45,822 bases of DNA from Folioceros fuciformis (taxonomy: Eukaryota > Anthocerotophyta > Anthocerotopsida > Anthocerotales). How positions within the stretch are numbered: the stretch's first letter is position 1; every line of letters starts with the position of its first letter. Below the pieces are notes generated by a model that was not told the DNA's origin, made no database searches, and saw nothing but the letters and a program-made list of their open reading frames with translations. A program made the position numbers and the translations under genes. Location: contig JBNGIO010006142.1 of NCBI GenBank assembly GCA_049999805.1, positions 113,493 to 159,314 on the forward strand, read 5' to 3'. Positions 32,265 to 43,954 of this stretch are shown here, piece after piece.

Positions 32265-32929
32265 AGGGGCGTGGCGTGTAGTTTTTTTTCGTTTCGAGTA
32301 AAAGAACTCGACAACCATAGTATCAGACGTGAAGTATTGCTGGTCGCATGCCGGAACCTGGTGAAGGCATGTGGGTACCACTTGAAGTTGAAGCGCAGAT
32401 TGGAGGCCTGATATTGTTAATGAGAAAAGATAGTAGCGGGCTACTGTCGGTTGCCGGTTGGATTGCATGTCAATCGTCACCTACACCAAGAATGTGGTCG
32501 TCAAAAGAGAACTGGTGATAGCAGGTGGTTTGTATTCGTCCTGGCTCGAGCGGCGGGCCCATGGACCCACGGAAGCCACGAAGCTAGCAACCTTACTTCG
32601 CTCTTTCGCTTTGCGAGTTGTAACTTGTAATGAGTTTCGTTGCTTCCCCGTCTCTTTCCCCCCTGTAGCTCTGCAGCCTGCCTGTTGGGGAAGGCGGGAA
32701 GAACGAACACGCGGAAGCGTTGCGATCGCCGGCGGCAAATACAGAGGTGCGTGGGCACGGACATTGCGTGCATGAGAGGGAGAAGGTCGAGGCAGTGCGA
32801 GCAGTGGATTGGAGCTTGCTGTTTTAGTAGGGACTTCGAATCGAGGCGGGAGCATTTTGAGATCTGCGTCGCAGCTGGATCCAGGTCGGGAGGGCTTGTC
32901 TCTGCTTGATCTGGTGCTGGGGGGCAGCC
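32265..32929. other. Intergenic region, APO to SCAMP
   Basis: The 3' flank of APO and the promoter and 5' UTR of SCAMP. Open frames on both strands look random. Confidence 0.5.
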
Positions 32930-35304
32930 ATGGGGAGTCGATACGACAGCAATCCCTTCGACGAAGACGAAGTGAACCCGTTTTCTGTGAGTGATGAGCT
33001 TAGGGCATTTCGTTTGAGACACGGGAGGCCGTGGAGTATGTCGAGTGACTCCGAGGTCATGTTCGTTGGCAGGATCCGGTTGTACGAGCACAGGCTGCGG
33101 GGAAGAGCAACCCGCCAGCGTATGGCGGACCTTTCTTCGAGGTTCGCTGGTGGCACCCGATCGTGATGGAGTAGGAGAGTTTTATTTTTTTTGGTAAGCT
33201 GTGAGTTATGGGACTCCCTGTGACAGGCGATTCTTTTTGTGACAGCAATCCAGGCTTGCTCCTCTGCCGCCGGAACCGGCATCTGTGAAAGATGTCAACA
33301 TCGATATACCTCTGGGAGGGAAAGTAAGTCCTTTCGACGACGTGTGGTTTTCTTGTGGGCTCGGTAGAAGTCGGCTACAAATGTCGGTTTTTCTTTTTGT
33401 TTTGAAGGGACAGGACATTAGACAAAAAGAACGCGAGTTGAAGGCCTGGGAGGACCAATTGAAGAAAAGGGAACAGGTTGGTTGGTTTGGTTGGTGACTG
33501 CTCTGAATCAGTAGGCTGGCAGAAGCAGCTTGCTGTAAATGTGCTTCAGGTTCATCAGGTCGTTGTTTTAGCCATACTCCTGCTTTCATGCCTTGGCTTT
33601 CGTTTAGGGGAGTAGGCTGAAGGCGAGGAAATTGGTGGACCAGTTTCTGAAGAGCTAACTAACCGCGGCGAGTCAAGTGACATATGAGTGGCATCTCCAT
33701 GCATATTCTAGCTGTGCATTAGCTTTGTCCAGGTGTGTGGTATTTGAGATTGATTCGATTCTGCTTGTTTTGTGATGCAGGACATCAAGCGCAGAGAAGA
33801 TGCGGCTGCTAAAGGTGATTTGCAGCCGCTTGGTTGTGGTTTCTTCTGTTCATGTCGTTCTGGTTCCCGTTCTGGTCGATAATGACTTTCCTGTTGTGCA
33901 GCTGGTATACTTCTCGAGTCGAAGAACTGGCCTCCATTTGTGTCAGTCATCCATCATGACATTGCTGCGGATATACCTGTTCACCTGCAAGGCGTAATGA
34001 AGGTGGCGTTTGCCAGCTGGCTTGGTGAGTGTTGCTTTTCAGCCCCATGTAAGGTTGGGCTAACTGATTGACAAGTTGACTGCCTTGCCTGCAGTTCCTT
34101 GGTAGGTCCTTTGTTGTGGGCTTGCTTCGGTAACCGGAGCATAGATTTCTCAACGGATGCTGATTGGTTGGTGTTATCTTTCTTTCTCAGGAATTATGTT
34201 GGCGCTTTTCTGGAATTTTATATCCCTGTCGGCAGCATGGATTGACAAAGGAGTCTGTAAGCATGGCCCAACTTATTCCAGTTGTTTTCTGAATGTTTTC
34301 TGACGTATGGTCGAATGTTTTGGATGCTGACTTGCCCAGTGGTTGGCAGCTGTGGGACCCTGGTTTCTGGCACTGATCTACCTTTTGGCGGGCCTTCCCG
34401 GCTCTTACATTTTGTGGTACCGGCCTCTATACCGCGCTATGAGGTTAGTGATTTTTTATGTCTGAGTGACTCAATTAGAAGAATCCCACTGGGCGGGAAT
34501 CTGTGGATAGCATCTGACTGCGGTACTTCCGTCGACAGAACCGAGAGTGCTCTGAGGTTTGGTTGGTTCTTCTTGTTCTACCTGGTGAGTGGGTCAATCA
34601 TCCTCTGGAATTGGACTTTCCTCCCTTTTCGTTGGTATTCCTAGATTGCCTGCTGGTTATCCGTGGAGGAGCTGTAAATGCCGATGACATTCCTTTCTAC
34701 TTCAGATCCATATCTCGTTCTGCATTTATGCCGCAGTTGCTCCTCCACTGATATTCAAAGGAAGGTCGCTAACGTAAGTGCACATCTTTTAAGTTTTGCC
34801 TGTTGCTAGAGCTTGTGTGATTTCGTCGTCGCTTCTGGAGATGTGTCAAGTTTAAGCGAAAGGGGAACTTTCTTGCAGGGGTGTGTTCCCAGCTATTGAC
34901 CTCCTGAATAAAAAACATCACACAGTTGTTGGGGTAAGTTTTATGTATACTCTCTGTAGATTGCAGTAGGAAGGACGTCAAGGGTGAGGCGCAGGGGTGA
35001 AATGGTGACCCCACTTGCTCAAGGCTTCCTGTCGTGGTTGTCTGCGCTTGTCCAGATATTCTACGCCGTAGGAATCATTCTGTTCAGTCTCGAGTCCGTC
35101 GTGAGCGTTTATGTGCTCAAGGTAAGTTTCTCAAACTCGGCTCCGTTCTGTCCTGTCCGTGACCGCGAGAAAACTGAGACGTTGGGTGCTCTTCAATCCT
35201 TCCAGCAAGTCTACGACTACTTCAGGGGCTCAGGAAAGGCAGCGGATCTGAAGCGACAGGCTGCACAGAGTGCTGCGCAGAATGCCATCAGGGCAGCTAT
35301 CTGA
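32930..35304 (+). CDS. Secretory carrier-associated membrane protein (SCAMP)
   Basis: Twelve short exons: 32930-32986, 33246-33323, 33408-33476, 33781-33814, 33902-34024, 34191-34256, 34350-34443, 34539-34584, 34706-34773, 34879-34933, 35056-35121, 35206-35304; 284 aa. SCAMPs are tetraspan proteins of trans-Golgi network, plasma membrane and cell plate that act in endo- and exocytosis. Two NPF motifs are at the start ([14 protein letters not shown]), which bind EH-domain proteins. A coiled coil follows ([20 protein letters not shown]), then [13 protein letters not shown] and four membrane helices in the middle of the protein. The conserved loop [20 protein letters not shown] lies between helices 2 and 3. 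The cytosolic tail reads [20 protein letters not shown]. All phases close and the length matches plant SCAMPs. Confidence 0.96.
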
Positions 35305-36002
35305 TGTACTTTCTCCCCCTCTTTCCGTCCATTTTCTTGGTGGGTAGTTCGCACGTCACAGGAAGCGAGGGCTGTTTTGATCGGAATTTTCCGCCTTGTA
35401 GAATGTTTGGTGATTTTTACGTTGTATCTACGTCCCTAGGTATAACTAAAGGAGGTGACCGCCTGCTGCCGGTTGCATTACACTGTTGTTACAAGTCCAT
35501 GTTTGTATGACAATGAGTGATTGCTCGTCTGGGTTTGAACCCTAGACCAGCTTGAGGGCACGGCTTCTCTGACGGCAATGTTAAATTTTACTAGTGTCCC
35601 TTGCCGGAAACTGTGTGGTCACGTACATATGTACATAAAGGGGAATTCCGATTAAGATGAGGATAAGCGCGAGGCGTTTGACGTGGAGGCCGCAACCTTT
35701 GGAAGTAGCCCATATCCGAGGTGGCGATGTCGCCGGCCAACTGGCCAGCACGAGACAAAAACGAGGAGACTGAAGAGAATCCCAGACAGAGCAAATACTG
35801 TACAGTAGAGTGCAAGTGAGAGAGTGTGTGTGGTGAGGTTATAGCGTTGTTGTCGTCCGAGAAGAGGGGGAGGCGAAGTCTGGCCTGCATGCAATTTGCT
35901 ACACGATCTGCCAGCCTCGAACTCCGGTAGCTTCGCCGCAAGCCAATGCAACTCGATTCCCACCCTGGGCTCATGGCTGGAGCCTTCTCCTGAGGCGGCG
36001 AC
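35305..36002. other. Intergenic region after SCAMP
   Basis: The 3' flank of SCAMP followed by DNA without a recognisable gene. The minus-strand frame 35591-36133 encodes Asp-Pro repeats only because of a low-complexity GGGTCCGGGTCC-type stretch near 36060-36110. Confidence 0.45.
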
Positions 36003-36757
36003 ATGAGAAGCCCGGGTGTGGGAGGCAGGAAGCGCGGAGTGCTCATCTGGTGGGGATCCTGGTCTGGTTCCGGTGCCGGGTCGGGGTCCGGGTCCGCTCC
36101 CGTCGCCTGGTCTGCTCGCTCCTTTGCTTGCACTGTCCAGTCTGCGCCCGCGGTGACGGTGTGGCCGATTCCTTCCAGACAGGAGGCGTTGCCTCCCGCT
36201 GCGTCTGCGTCGACTTCGGCGTCGGCGTCGGAGGTACTGGAGCTGCCTGCTTGGCCTGCATTGGGACCTTCGATTCTGGCCAGGGAAGATGGAATTTGAT
36301 GGATTGCGCGCGTGGTGTGGCAGGCTAGTACGCCTCAGCGCAGCAGGAAATTACGCACAAGGCGCACACCTCGGGTGGGCACTGGTCCGAAGGTGCCGTG
36401 TCGGTTCCTCTTCCTACTTGGTGTGGCGTGTGACAGACAGTAGCGGGTCGGATTTGACATGAATCTGATATTGTGGCAGGTTCTCGACTCAATTAGCTCC
36501 TCATCTGCCGGCTTGTCGGTGGAATCCCGCATAGCCCAATCTGTTGGGCCGACCGGGAGCTGCCCGGAGCGAGCGACTGGGTCGAGGGGGAAGAAGCCGA
36601 TTTTCGTTGTCTACAGACTGCCGAACGGGCGCACGCGCGAGCTCGTCCCCAATTCTGCACAGTCTCAGCAGCATCTTCCTTCATACGCACAAGTGATAGC
36701 CTCTTCGCCCACTGGTTTCGTGAGGAAGAGATTGTCTCGCCTGCTTTGCAAATTAAG
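36003..36757 (+). CDS. Possible small two-exon gene, unknown product
   Basis: I do not recognise this. Two open segments, 36003-36233 and 36480-36757, can be joined in phase 0 through a good donor (GAG|GTACTG) and acceptor (TTGTGGCAG|GTTCTC). The joined peptide starts MRSPGVGGRKRGVLIWWGS, is rich in Ser, Ala, Gly and Arg like a plastid transit peptide, and then reads GKKPIFVVYRLPNGRTRELV. A further donor (AAG|GTGTGT) follows 36757, so the gene may continue or the frame may be wrong. A different frame of the same segment also reads open into 36823-36895. It lies just before urease and might be only its promoter region. Transcript data would decide. Confidence 0.25.
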
Positions 36758-36876
36758 GTGTGTTACTCGGTTTTTCGAACGGATGTGACATTGGCATTGC
36801 ACAGTTTTCTTCGTCCAGGAGGAGCTTGTATCTCACTTGTCGCCTGCGTGGATCAGGCCCTTGATTCGCCAGCACC

Positions 36877-39800
36877 ATGAGACTCTCACCTAGAGAGCTG
36901 GACAAGCTCTCGTTGCACCAGGCTGGCTTCCTCGCGCAGAAAAGGCTGGCCCGTGGCTTACAGCTGAACCACCCAGAAGCTGTTGCCCTCATTGCTACCC
37001 AGGTTAGCGCACTAGGTGCAGGTATCCAGGTAGAAGGGCAAGTTGCCGATTGGAATGGACTCTTTCTTTTCACGTTGACTGGCGGATTGGTGATATCGAT
37101 GTGCCTCATGGTCGTAGATCCTGGAGTTTATTCGGGATGGCAAGTCCGTCGCAGAGCTGATGGACACAGGACGACAATTATTGGGAAGGTATGCGCTCGC
37201 CCTATCTCAATTGGGAAGTGCTCCTTAGTGCTGCTGTCTACTCTGAACTTGACGTTATTCTGAATTTCAGGAGGCAAGTTTTGCCGGGGGTCAGGCATCT
37301 TCTAGAAACGGTGCAGGTATGCACAGCTTGGATTTGCGACGTCTTGTTAGAGCGTGCCTGTGCCATGGTCATGGTTTTTAAAATGACTCCCGTTTCAGGT
37401 GGAGGGAACATTTCCAGATGGGACCAAGCTGGTTACCATCCACAATCCTATTGCAAGGGAGGGTGGGGATCTCGAGCTTGCTTTGTATGGATCCTTTCTA
37501 CCAGGTCATGGCTGGATCCTTTTTCCTGTTGGACCTAATTCCACTTAAAGTTCGTCTACTGAACTCTTTTGTCCTTATTTTGGTTTCAGTTCCATCTCAG
37601 GACATTTTTCCTGTGTCAGAGGATACGCTGGAACCTGGTCGGGTAGTTCCAAAGCCTGGTCGTATTCTGATAAATGAACATAGAGAATGCGTAATTATTA
37701 AGGTTATCAATACAGCTGACCGCCCAATACAGGTCATTTCTCTTTTCTTCATACTGTGGAATCTCCTTGGACGATCATGTGCACCATTTTCCCAGAAGCT
37801 TTGACTTTTTGTTTCTTTCCTTTCAGGTGGGCAGTCATTACCATTTCATTGAGAGCAATCCTTATCTTATTTTCGATCGGGAAAGGGCTTATGGAAAGCG
37901 TTTAAACGTTCTGGCTGGTACTGCTGTCCGGTTTGAGGTATATTCCTTTTTCCTGTTTTATGGTCTCCCAGGGAGGAAGCAGTTGTTTGTAGGACGACGT
38001 TTCTGTGTTGAATGACCTAGCAATAGGCCTGAACGTAAGAGATTGGGGTCTGTTGAATTGATGCAGCCAGGTGACGAGAAATCAGTAGTTCTTGTCAGCA
38101 TTGGTGGCAAGAAAGTAATCCAGGGTGGTAATGGGTTAGCAAAAGGCCGTGTGGACAAATCTCATCTTCCTTCAATAATGCAGAGGGTTACCTCCAGAAA
38201 CTTTGGCCACAAGAAGCAAGCCGATGCCTGGTATGTGTAAAACCTGTGGCTGTCTGGTGTCGTGCACTGTCTCAAAACGTAGCCTGTCCTCCATTTTTGC
38301 TCTTACTCTATATGTTTAAATCGGAAAATGTTGATACTATTGTGTCTGCAGGATTGGTATTTCTGGGAAAGACGAAAAAGCAACTTGCTGGGTGTCTCGG
38401 GAACAGTATTCCCATCTGTTTGGTCCAACAACTGGTGACAAAGTGAGGCTGGGGGACACTGACCTTTACGCAGAGGTGGAGAAGGACTTTGCCATCTACG
38501 GGGATGAATGTAAATTTGGCGGAGGTAAGGTCCTTAGGGATGGCATGGGACAGGCTTGTGGATACACTGCAGCTATGACACTAGATGTTGCAATTATCAA
38601 TGCTCTCGTTATAGACTTCACGGGAATATACAAGGCAGACATTGGTATTAAAAGAGGGAATATAGTAGGAATAGGGAAAGCAGGTAATCCGGATGTGATG
38701 GATGGCGTTTCTGAGAACATGATTGTTGGTGTAAGTTGTGATCTTCAACGTCTTCTTTTTTCCCGTTTTTATGGTGAGTGGTCACTGAATATGGTGGCTA
38801 CGTTTTGACATTGAACGTTTGCCTCATGAAGGTCAACACTGAAGTGATAGCAGCAGAAGGATCAATTCTTACTGCTGGAGGTATCGATACTCACGTGCAC
38901 TTCATATGCCCACAGCTTGTGGAAGCAGCAATCTCCGCAGGTGAGATTAGAAGAAACTCAGATATGTTTTCGAGTCTGTGGCTCTCCTCACACTCACTCC
39001 CTGCACTGGAGTATATGGCTCCTGGAGACCGCTGAATACGGTGGATTTGGATTCATTTCTTCACCCTCCAACAATATCGTAGCCCTTCAACGGTTTAATT
39101 CTAGATTTGTGCAGGCTTAACAACATTGCTCGGTGGAGGAACAGGGCCAGCACATGGGACAGCTGCAACGACTTGTACACCTGCTCCAGAACAAATGCGT
39201 TTAATGCTTCGTGCAACAGATGACATTCCTCTGAACTTTGGGTTTACAGGAAAGGTGAATGAATAGCCTGGAAGTATAGTCGTGTTTTTGGTGTGTAGAC
39301 TCGTTTCAAAGAAACACTGACAGCAATAACGTTTCAGGGTAACTCTGCAAAACCGGAAGGGCTTGCTGATATTATCAGAGCTGGTGCCGTTGGTCTCAAG
39401 CTGCATGAAGACTGGGGCACAACACCGTCTGCTATCGAAAACTGTTTGTCAGTTGCCGATGAATTTGACGTGCAGGTCGGTCATGACTGAGTGGGGGCAC
39501 GATGTTTTGATTCGTGATCCTTGCGAGCTACTCTTGTTGACTTCCGTATGATCTGTGTACTGAAACTTGAAGGTAACGATCCACACCGACACTCTTAATG
39601 AGTCGGGATGCGTGGAGCAGTCAGTTGCAGCTTTTGGAGGTCGAACCATTCACACGTACCACAGGTGAGTCTTCCGTCGATTTTGTGTATGAAAGCCTTC
39701 CGTCGATTTCGTGTGAAACATGTTGCAGCTTGAACTGCCACACATATGCTTCTGAGTCGGGCGAGCGCGTTTGCTTTGAAAAGCTGATGTGATTGTGCCC

Positions 39801-41176
39801 TCAACAGTGAGGGAGCGGGTGGAGGACATGCACCAGACATCATGATGGTTTGCGGTTTACCGAATGTCCTTCCATCATCAACCAACCCAACCAGGCCCTA
39901 TACAGTCAATACGATTGATGAACATATCGACATGCTTGTAAGTATGTTTGATGTGCTTAGTACGTCTCTCCGGCCTGTTCGTGTGATTCAAGGTTCTTGG
40001 CTTTGTAGAAATTCATTCCGGCTCATGGACGTTTGTGGTTTTTTTATGTTCAGATGGTTTGTCATCACCTCAACAAGAGCATAGCAGAAGACGTCGCATT
40101 CGCAGAGTCGAGGATCCGTGGTGAGACGATAGCTGCAGAGGACATCCTTCACGACATGGGCGCCATCAGCATGATGTCATCTGATTCACAAGCCATGGGT
40201 CGCATAGGAGAGGTTGCATAGGAGCCCTAAATTGTCTGTGCAGCCAGCTCGAGGAAAACTCGTTATGTCGAGGTCTGCTCATCAGTTTGACATTGTTTCA
40301 GGTTATAACGCGCACGTGGCAGACGGCACATAAAATGAAGCAACAACGGGGACAGCTGCACGAAGCATCAGCTGATGACAATGATAATATGAGGATCAAG
40401 CGTTACATAGCGAAATATACTATTAATCCTGCTATTGCACATGGCTTTTCCGAGCTTGTTGGATCTGTTGAGGTGCGTACACCACTTGTTGAGCTTGATT
40501 TAGTGTGTGTCTCCACTTGCCTTATAAATAGGAATGAACATACGTTTTGTGAGTGCAGGTCGGGAAGCTTGCCGATTTAGTCTTGTGGAAACCCGCTTTC
40601 TTCGGGACTAAACCGGAAATGGTCATAAAGGGAGGAGTTATTGCCTGGGCTCAAATGGGTGATGCCAATGCAAGCATTCCAACTCCGGAACCTGTATGTG
40701 TCATTGTGCTTCGGCCTATTCGAAATGACGTCTTGATTCTCGTGGTCTCTATACTGCAGACGCTAATCTCTTGTTGATGAGACACATTGCAACAGATTTT
40801 GATGAGGCCAATGTTTGGAGCTTTGGGCAAGGCTGGGAACTCACATTCAATCGCATTTGTTAGCAAGGTATGGCTTATGTCTTGAACATTTGGGTCTGGT
40901 TGCAGTCAGGTATTTGGCGTAGGAATGCTGAACAGAAACTTGGTCATTCTGCAGGCCGCCAAGTTGTCCAATGTGAAAGCGGAATACGGACTTCAGAAGC
41001 GTGTGGAGGAAATACAGAATGTTAGAAATTTAACGAAAAAGGACATGAAGCTGAATGACTTAACGCCCGAAATTGTTATCGACCACGAACATTACACTGT
41101 ATCCGCAGATGGAGTGATGCTTACTTGCCACCCTGCTGCCACCCTGCCACTGACACAGAATTATTTTCTTTTCTAG
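36877..41176 (+). CDS. URE: Urease (plant single-chain, nickel enzyme)
   Basis: Eighteen exons: 36877-37002, 37118-37188, 37271-37316, 37399-37504, 37590-37732, 37827-37937, 38067-38230, 38352-38730, 38832-38940, 39115-39254, 39338-39475, 39573-39664, 39808-39937, 40054-40212, 40302-40472, 40559-40693, 40796-40867, 40955-41176; 837 aa (jack bean 840). It hydrolyses urea to ammonia and carbamate in the cytosol. The gamma-, beta- and alpha-like parts follow in order, from [20 protein letters not shown]. All active-site residues are present, at positions exactly four below jack bean numbering: nickel ligands His403, His405, carbamylated Lys486, His515, His541 and Asp629, and flap Cys588 (MVCHHL). 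The C-terminus NYFLF is the usual plant end. The stop codon is 18 nt before the UreF start and in the same frame. Confidence 0.97.
41147..41176 (+). promoter_or_regulatory. Strong 3' splice-site-like sequence over the urease stop codon
   Basis: The final urease codons contain a branch-point-like CTGAC (41150-41154), then TTATTTTCTTTTCTAG ending at 41176: a long pyrimidine tract plus AG. Read as an acceptor it would start an exon at 41177 with TGTAAGGATTCTGTTGCG and then the UreF ATG in the same frame. The same bases must encode NYFLF and stop, so the likeness may be chance. Confidence 0.4.
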
Positions 41177-41194
41177 TGTAAGGATTCTGTTGCG

Positions 41195-42007
41195 ATGAGA
41201 ACTGATGCGGAGGATCGTACTGTTCTGGACGAAACTTCTCCTCCGGAGGGCCAAGGACCAGTTACTGAGGTACCTCATCCTGTAATGGGTACCTCGGCTA
41301 TAGCAAGGGGTGACAGTGACTTCAAACATCTTCCATTGGATTGGAGCGTATGGCAGCTGCTTGATTCCCTGCTACCAACAGGTGGATTTGCCCATTCCTA
41401 TGGCCTGGAGGTTGCTGTACAAACTCATCTGGTGGCGGATTCTAACTCACTGGAAGATTTCGTCACATCATCTTTGGAAGGAGTAGGTGCCCTGATGCTG
41501 CCTTTTATTTATTGTGCTCACAAGCAGCCAAAGACGGAGTCGTGGATTCAGTTAGACCAACTGTTTCATGCAACACTGACAAACCAGGTTGCAAGAAAGG
41601 CATCGTTGGCTCAAGGCGCTGCCCTTCTGCGAGTGGCTGGCACGGTGTTTGTAAATATTGCAGAGTTGCTGAACATACGTGCAACTGCTAGGGAGCCCGG
41701 GATAGTGCATGTCCATTACGCACCCATGTATGGAGTTTTATGTGGTCTTTTAGGATGGGATTCCATGACTTCCCAACGATCTTTCTTGTTTTTAACACTC
41801 AGGGATATTCTGTCAGCTGGGACGCGGTTGAATGTGGTAGGTCCTTTGGAATCAGCGTTCCTGCAGCACCGACTCTCTTCAGTTGCAGAAGCCGTCCTGA
41901 AGAAGTATGCAAATCGGCCAGTTGAAGACGCACATCAAACGTCACCTCTACTGGATACAGTGCAGGGCTGCCATTCTTATCTATTTTCAAGGCTCTTTGG
42001 CTCTTAG
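41195..42007 (+). CDS. UREF: Urease accessory protein UreF
   Basis: Single open frame of 270 aa. UreF, with UreD/UreH and UreG, forms the chaperone that carbamylates and inserts nickel into urease. The conserved core starts at about residue 50: WSVWQLLDSLLPTGGFAHS, then GLEVAVQTHL, SLEDFV, LDQLFHATLTNQVARKAS, HVHYAPMYGVLCGLLGWD, LFLTLRDILSAGTRLNVVGP, and the C-terminal DTVQGCHSYLFSRLFGS with the motif that contacts UreG. The first ~49 residues are acidic, rich in Thr/Glu/Pro and not part of the known fold; plant UreF proteins are nearer 240 aa. The gene has no room for its own promoter apart from urease coding sequence, so it is either co-transcribed with urease or started inside the urease gene. 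Confidence 0.95.
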   Translation: MRTDAEDRTVLDETSPPEGQGPVTEVPHPVMGTSAIARGDSDFKHLPLDWSVWQLLDSLLPTGGFAHSYGLEVAVQTHLVADSNSLEDFVTSSLEGVGALMLPFIYCAHKQPKTESWIQLDQLFHATLTNQVARKASLAQGAALLRVAGTVFVNIAELLNIRATAREPGIVHVHYAPMYGVLCGLLGWDSMTSQRSFLFLTLRDILSAGTRLNVVGPLESAFLQHRLSSVAEAVLKKYANRPVEDAHQTSPLLDTVQGCHSYLFSRLFGS

Positions 42008-43954
42008 CTGACGATCCTCGTGTTTCTTGGGAAGAGGTTGTGCGAACTGGGTGGTTTGTACCTTTTAGTTCTTGTGGGTCAACTTCTGCCAGGACTGTTA
42101 CAGGAATTTGCGGCTTTGCCTGCGTGCGCGAGATATTCAGGTGCTGCAGTTAGAGACGGCGGGTGTATATAACTGATACGTATGTACTTTGCGGTTGTTG
42201 GGTTTCAACTGATTCTCTCTGTCTTGACGCTTGCATGCTGAATCCGTTTGTATTTTTCATGTTGTCCATAATGCCATCGTGTCCGGTTATGGGTTGACGT
42301 GAAAGTTCGTGAACATTCCGGGATGCTAACGAATTCTTGTGTCAAAACTTCATATTGTTTGGAAGAGATCTTGATTGCTGTAGTTTGGTTCCTGGAACAG
42401 GACAAACACATTCAACACTAGTCCACGAATCTGCTTAGGCACTGCTCGGAAATATGCCAACCCCATGCCACACAAAGCTGAGGTTCTTGAGTTGTCTCTT
42501 TCTCCAATCGTTTGGGATCTGACTGCGTCCTTGTGTAGATACTGGTTGACTCTCTCCACCCGCGCCCCTCCTATCCTTAAACAGATCCTTGATCAAACAA
42601 TAAAAGTAAACAACATGATACTCTAGCATGCCATACCCGCCATTTTGGAGTTTGGCCAATGCAGGCAGGAGAAACGGGCATGCCAATGTGAAATGTTCCA
42701 AATATGAAATAGGTCTAAACGTGAAGTAATTGGCATGCATGAAATCAAGACCAAGCTGCAGCGGGGTTTGGTTGCGTAGGATTTCAAGGGGCATCTTTCA
42801 ATTATGAAGGAAGCTATCTTTAGTCTAAGCTAGAACGATGAGAAAAGCTCCCAGTTTTGTATAAGCCTTACCCTTCATACAAGCACGATGTTTTTGAACT
42901 TTGTGTTGGTGTTTATGTGTACCTTGGTCTTTGCATCTCCTATGCACTCTGGAGGTGGTGTGGCTCTAGAGTATTTTTCCTTCTTAAGGCCCGATCTCAC
43001 TCTAAGCATGAGGAGACTTAAACAGCCCATTAATCAAGTTCTTCCTTCAATTGCTTAATCCCATGACTTACACAAGTGCCTAAGTCTCTCAATGCAAAAT
43101 AATTTTCTAGATTCCTTGATATTAATGTAAGTAGCAAAGACCCACGATCGAAGATTAACTTAGAGTAATCCAATAGGTTAGGTCAAAAAGATTTAGATAA
43201 GCTGATTGGAGAAAAATAAGGGTATCGAACCCTAAACCCTAAACATATCCCATATGTTTATTAATCCTTTCCAAGTATTCTTGATTGTGCAACCCAAATC
43301 CATGTATCACTTGTCATGCTACAAGAGATCTTGCCTCTAAACGTCTAAGCCTCTCATCCTAAGACTATTCAACCCTGGTATACATTATACATATATACAT
43401 ACACACAGCATGAATTCATGTAAACATGAGGTGGCAAACCTCTACGTATATTCTTGCAATAGTGCACAAATGCTTTGCTTTCTTTCACAAATGCTTTCCC
43501 TTGGGTGCTTTCTCCCCGATGTGCACACCAAGGTTGCTAGTCATCTTTCCACTCTTTTGTGGCTCACTTCACATGAGATTGATGAAAGAAGCAGCTTCTC
43601 TACCCCTTTTCCTTCAATGTGAGAGAGTACTCACAATAAAATTACACACATTGTATTCACAAATGAAGTAATAAATTTGGAAACAATAGCCCTTTCAACA
43701 TGGACCCATGGGGCATTTGCATGTAATTTACGATTACAATCTTAAAGCAAAAGCTTCCAAACTCCTTCAATTTTGAGGAGATTTTGTTCTAATAAGCGAG
43801 ATTGCACAAACTTACAAGTTTTTCATCTCCACTATTTCAAAGACTAAATATAAAACTAATGCTTAGAAGTAGGTCTCCAAGCATAACATTTAGCAAACTT
43901 GTACATAATTCAAATTTGTACAAGGCTTACTTTCAGCTCTTGCAAATTGAGCCA
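42008..43954. other. AT-rich intergenic region
   Basis: The 3' flanks of UreF and of the Dicer-like gene. Base composition becomes clearly AT-rich from about 42.6 kb. It contains a telomere-like run at 43228-43244 (AACCCTAAACCCTAAAC) and a TA/CA-rich patch near 43380-43410. The minus-strand frame 42435-42794 (119 aa) shows no similarity that I recognise. Confidence 0.5.
43228..43244 (-). repeat. Short interstitial telomere-like motif
   Basis: AACCCTAAACCCTAAAC, about two and a half units of the plant telomere repeat. Too short to be a telomere relic with certainty; single telo-boxes also occur in plant promoters. Confidence 0.6.

Noticed and set aside
35448-35462. AAAGGAGGTGACCGC, resembling a bacterial ribosome-binding site or 16S rRNA end
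   Set aside because: Isolated chance match in the 3' flank of a nuclear plant gene; no rRNA around it.
35530-35575. tRNA T-arm-like sequence GGGTTTGAACCC
   Set aside because: No acceptor, D or anticodon arms can be formed around it.
35591-36133. 180-aa minus-strand frame with Asp-Pro-rich start
   Set aside because: Low-complexity product of a GGTCCGGG-type stretch; no splice structure or known domain.
41098-41176. A constitutive last intron of urease ending at 41176
   Set aside because: The sequence up to NYFLF is the conserved plant urease C-terminus, so this must normally be exon; splicing here is offered only as an alternative form.
42435-42794. 119-aa minus-strand frame after UreF
   Set aside because: No similarity that I recognise and no supporting signals; left as intergenic.
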